Assembly (NCBI GenBank): GCA_003141895.1
Contig: PLNT01000040.1
Location: forward strand, 88,634-152,633
DNA: 64,000 nt
From: Bacteroidales bacterium
GTDB taxonomy: Bacteria; Bacteroidota; Bacteroidia; Bacteroidales; VadinHA17
Reading direction: 5' to 3'
Positions within the stretch are counted from its first letter, which is position 1, and each line of letters begins with the position of its first letter. The position numbers and the translations under genes were made by a program. Of the stretch, positions 61,625 through 64,000 are shown in pieces. The notes beneath the pieces are model-generated. The model was not told the origin of the DNA, made no database searches, and worked only from the letters and a program-made list of their open reading frames with translations.

Positions 61625-63156
61625 GCCCAGCCTTCCCTATCCAGGTTCCTGTAATTGATCGCCTCCGAAATATGTTCGGCTGTAATATTTTCTGAATCAG
61701 CCAGGTCGGCAATTGTCCGTGCTACTTTGAGTATCCTGTCGTAAGCTCTTGCTGAGAGACCCCTGATATCCATCGCGGTTTTAAGAAGCCTTCCTCCTGC
61801 TTCATCTAGCTGACAATATCTTCTTTGCATCGAAGAAGACATTTGCGAATTTGAGTAAACACCCTTTATTGCTTCAAATCGCTTTGCCTGGATTAAGCGG
61901 GCTTTAACAACCCTTTCGCGTACCTCGGATGAGTGCTCAACCTTCTCCGAATCGGAGAGTTTATCATAGTTAACAGGAACTACTTCAATGTGAATGTCAA
62001 TCCTGTCGAGCAGCGGCCCGGAAATTCTGTTAAGATATTTTTGCACCATTCCGGGTGAACACATACATTCCTTTTCCGGATGATTATGGAAGCCACAGGG
62101 ACATGGATTCATGCTTGCAACTAACATGAAACTTGCAGGATAGTCTACAGTTGATTTTGCCCTTGAAATAGTAATTACCCTGTCTTCGAGAGGCTGGCGC
62201 ATTACCTCAAGGACGGTCCTTTTAAATTCGGGGAGTTCATCGAGGAATAATACACCATTGTGACCCAATGAAATTTCACCGGGTTGAGGAAATGTTCCTC
62301 CGCCAACGAGAGCCACATCGGATATTGTATGATGCGGTGATCTGAATGGTCTTTTGGTCATGAGTGCAGTATGATGGTCTATCTTTCCGGCTACTGAATG
62401 TATCTTTGTTGTCTCTAAAGCTTCTTCAAGAGTAAGTGGCGGAATAATAGTTGGCAACCGTTTAGCCAGCATCGTCTTTCCGGCACCGGGAGGGCCAATC
62501 ATTATTAAATTATGTCCGCCGGCTGCTGCAACTTCAAGAGCCCTTTTTACATTTTCCTGACCCCTGACATCTGAAAAATCCACATCGTACTTATTTGCTT
62601 CACTTGCAAAAATCTCATGGAGATCGACTTTTACCGGATTGAATTTTCTGCTGCCATTAAAAAAGTCAACTACATCGCCAAGGCTCTCCATGCCATATAC
62701 ATCCAGGTCTCCAACCACAGCAGCTTCTCTTGAATTCTTCAGTGGTACTATAACCCCTTTAAACCCTTCTTCCCTGGCCCGCAGAGCTATTGGAAGGACA
62801 CCTTTGACGGGCTGGAGTGCTCCGTCAAGAGACAGCTCTCCCATCAGCACAAATGATTCTAACTCACTTCTGGCTACCTTTTCATCGGCTGCAAGGATGC
62901 CCAGCGCCAGGGGAAGATCATATGCAGATCCTTCTTTCCTGATATCTGCAGGCGCCATATTAATAACCACCTGTTTTCCGGGCCAGTGAAAGTTGAGCGC
63001 CAGAAGAGCGGAAGCAATCCGATGCTGGCTCTCCTTAACGGCACTATCAGGTAATCCCACAAGAAAAAACTGAATACCACGCGACACATTAACTTCGATG
63101 GTTACGGTCACCGCATCAATACCGGTTACGGCACTGGCAAATGTTCTGACTAACAT
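61618..63156 (-). CDS. comM: ComM (YifB), Mg-chelatase-like AAA+ helicase
   Basis: A hexameric helicase that promotes branch migration in natural transformation in some bacteria. The 512 residues have an N-terminal ChlI/Lon-S5-like domain (about 1-180), Walker A GPPGAGKTMLAKRLP, Walker B GVLFLDELPEF, cysteine cluster NPCPCGFHNHPEKECMC, and a C-terminal Mg-chelatase domain (LSARAYDRILKVARTIADL; key part LSARAYDRILKVART). The family is common outside competent bacteria. ATG start at 63156. It converges with the response regulator. Confidence 0.93.
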   Translation of the reverse strand: MLVRTFASAVTGIDAVTVTIEVNVSRGIQFFLVGLPDSAVKESQHRIASALLALNFHWPGKQVVINMAPADIRKEGSAYDLPLALGILAADEKVARSELESFVLMGELSLDGALQPVKGVLPIALRAREEGFKGVIVPLKNSREAAVVGDLDVYGMESLGDVVDFFNGSRKFNPVKVDLHEIFASEANKYDVDFSDVRGQENVKRALEVAAAGGHNLIMIGPPGAGKTMLAKRLPTIIPPLTLEEALETTKIHSVAGKIDHHTALMTKRPFRSPHHTISDVALVGGGTFPQPGEISLGHNGVLFLDELPEFKRTVLEVMRQPLEDRVITISRAKSTVDYPASFMLVASMNPCPCGFHNHPEKECMCSPGMVQKYLNRISGPLLDRIDIHIEVVPVNYDKLSDSEKVEHSSEVRERVVKARLIQAKRFEAIKGVYSNSQMSSSMQRRYCQLDEAGGRLLKTAMDIRGLSARAYDRILKVARTIADLADSENITAEHISEAINYRNLDREGWAG

Positions 63157-63258
63157 AATAATAAGTTTACTAGCACATTAGGAAACCATACCCAAATGTA
63201 GCAAAATATTAGATAAAAACAAAAGGTATATGATAAAAATAAGGTACTTAATTATACA

Positions 63259-63290
63259 CAAGACTGCTAGACTACAAGACTGCAAGACAG
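63259..63290. repeat. Short aagact(g/a)c tandem repeats
   Basis: caagactgctagactacaagactgcaagac holds four agac units at 8-9-nt steps. It lies between the TonB-plug gene stop and the comM start in a 139-nt gap; the two genes are on the same strand. Confidence 0.6.
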
Positions 63291-63295
63291 GTACT

Positions 63296-64000
63296 TCACC
63301 TGTCAGATCCTTTTAGGAGATGAATAAGAATTACCCCGCCGGAACCTCTGCTACCGTAAATTGAGGCAGCCGATCCTTTCAGGACCTCAATTGACCTGAC
63401 CTCCGAAGGAAAGATGTTATCTATTGAAGAAACAGGAACACCATCAACTACAAATAAAGGTTCATTACTCTCATTAATTGAACTCGCACTCCTTATCATA
63501 ATGCTGGTTCCGTTAACCTGGACCCCGGGAACCTGGCCGCGAATCAATTCATAAATAGTATTATACCCGGCATATTTTGACTTTCTTCCATCTATCTTTC
63601 CTACCGGAACTGTAAGATCTTTATCTTTTACTTTTCCGTAACCGATATCAACTGGCTCTTCTTTCTGATCAGATTTCTGGTAAGGAATTGAGCCTTTAAT
63701 GGTAAAATCGATATTAGTCCTGCCACCTATTACCTCTTCAATAATTACGTTAGTGGAAGTAAAAACACCAATCTTTTTATTCTCCTGTCTGACTTTAATT
63801 TTATAAAATCCTTTACTATCGGTGATATTACCTGTTTTTTCTCCATCAACCATAATAATTGCATCTGCAACCGGAGTAGCCGTAGCATCAAGCACTGTGC
63901 CTGTGATTTTGATTTTTTTACCTGATTTCTGACCGTATAAGACGGTTATTGCACCTACTGCCAGAAATAAACATAACAGAATAATGATTCTCTTTTTCAT
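63296..64000 (-). CDS. Stand-alone CarboxypepD_reg-like plus TonB-plug protein
   Basis: A complete 234-residue exported protein; its ATG occupies the last three bases of the window, and the signal peptide IIILLCLFLAVGAITVLYG follows at once. About 30-110 is a CarboxypepD_reg-like beta-sandwich (ITGTVLDATATPVADA; key part GTVLDATATP). About 135-230 is a TonB receptor plug (ELIRGQVPGVQVNG, LFVVDGVPVSSI, SIEVLKGSAASIYGSRGSGGVILI; key part SIEVLKGSAASIYG). The stop comes just where a SusC-like barrel would begin. It is either a free plug, a partner of another receptor, or a truncated SusC-type gene. Confidence 0.85.
   Translation of the reverse strand: MKKRIIILLCLFLAVGAITVLYGQKSGKKIKITGTVLDATATPVADAIIMVDGEKTGNITDSKGFYKIKVRQENKKIGVFTSTNVIIEEVIGGRTNIDFTIKGSIPYQKSDQKEEPVDIGYGKVKDKDLTVPVGKIDGRKSKYAGYNTIYELIRGQVPGVQVNGTSIMIRSASSINESNEPLFVVDGVPVSSIDNIFPSEVRSIEVLKGSAASIYGSRGSGGVILIHLLKGSDR

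Overview
The window looks like chromosomal core sequence from a Bacteroidota (Bacteroidetes) bacterium, most likely an uncultured Bacteroidales-type lineage. Evidence: several intergenic regions carry the Bacteroidota promoter pattern TTTG-N18..20-TAnnTTTG (tRNA-Leu, greA, rplU, argR); Shine-Dalgarno sequences are mostly absent; purH lies directly upstream of mreB; there are DUF4369/TlpA-type lipoproteins, a CarboxypepD_reg-like plus TonB-plug protein and a SiaB-like protein. Base composition is AT-rich, and intergenic gaps are full of short palindromic repeats. No phage, IS transposase, CRISPR array or rRNA operon was seen.

Layout. 1-9.8 kb: mreB (cut by the window edge), purH, a tandem family of MacB/FtsX-type permeases (two intact copies and one decayed remnant, no ATPase), rsmA, and a very large TerB/ABCG-type transporter next to an orphan lipoprotein. 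10-19.3 kb: a PatB-like C-S lyase and the carbamoyl-phosphate/arginine block carA, argH, argG, argR, carB. Paired ARG-box-like operators sit on the argR promoter. 19.4-25 kb: GNAT acetyltransferase, GT2 glycosyltransferase, recQ, tatC, lptB. 25.1-28.7 kb: tRNA-Leu(UAG), trigger factor, clpP, clpX. 29-34 kb: folA, thyA, bifunctional nuclease, rplU, rpmA, serS. 33.8-42.2 kb: EamA transporter, S41 peptidase lipoprotein, ruvC, ComF, HIT, greA, a small basic exported protein, a divergent Rieske-like lipoprotein, ahcY, ribF.

42.3-53.4 kb is a glycogen island. A eukaryote-like branching enzyme (GH13_8 style) converges on a four-gene operon: debranching enzyme, GT4 glycosyltransferase, GH57 amylase, and a 1407-residue protein that joins a GT3-type glycogen synthase to a GT35 glycogen phosphorylase. 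Synthesis, branching, debranching and phosphorolysis are therefore encoded together, with the elongating and degrading enzymes on one chain.

53.6-64 kb holds two tandem DUF4369/TlpA lipoproteins (the second has lost the first catalytic cysteine), lpxH, a tandem-duplicated SiaB-like kinase-fold protein, and then a three-gene set: a PhcB-like SAM methyltransferase, a six-TM hybrid histidine kinase and a single-domain receiver. That order recalls the Phc/Lqs cell-cell signalling loci of Proteobacteria and is the best candidate for an undescribed system here. comM and a stand-alone TonB-plug protein close the window. All functional statements are read from motifs and gene order; no database search was run.
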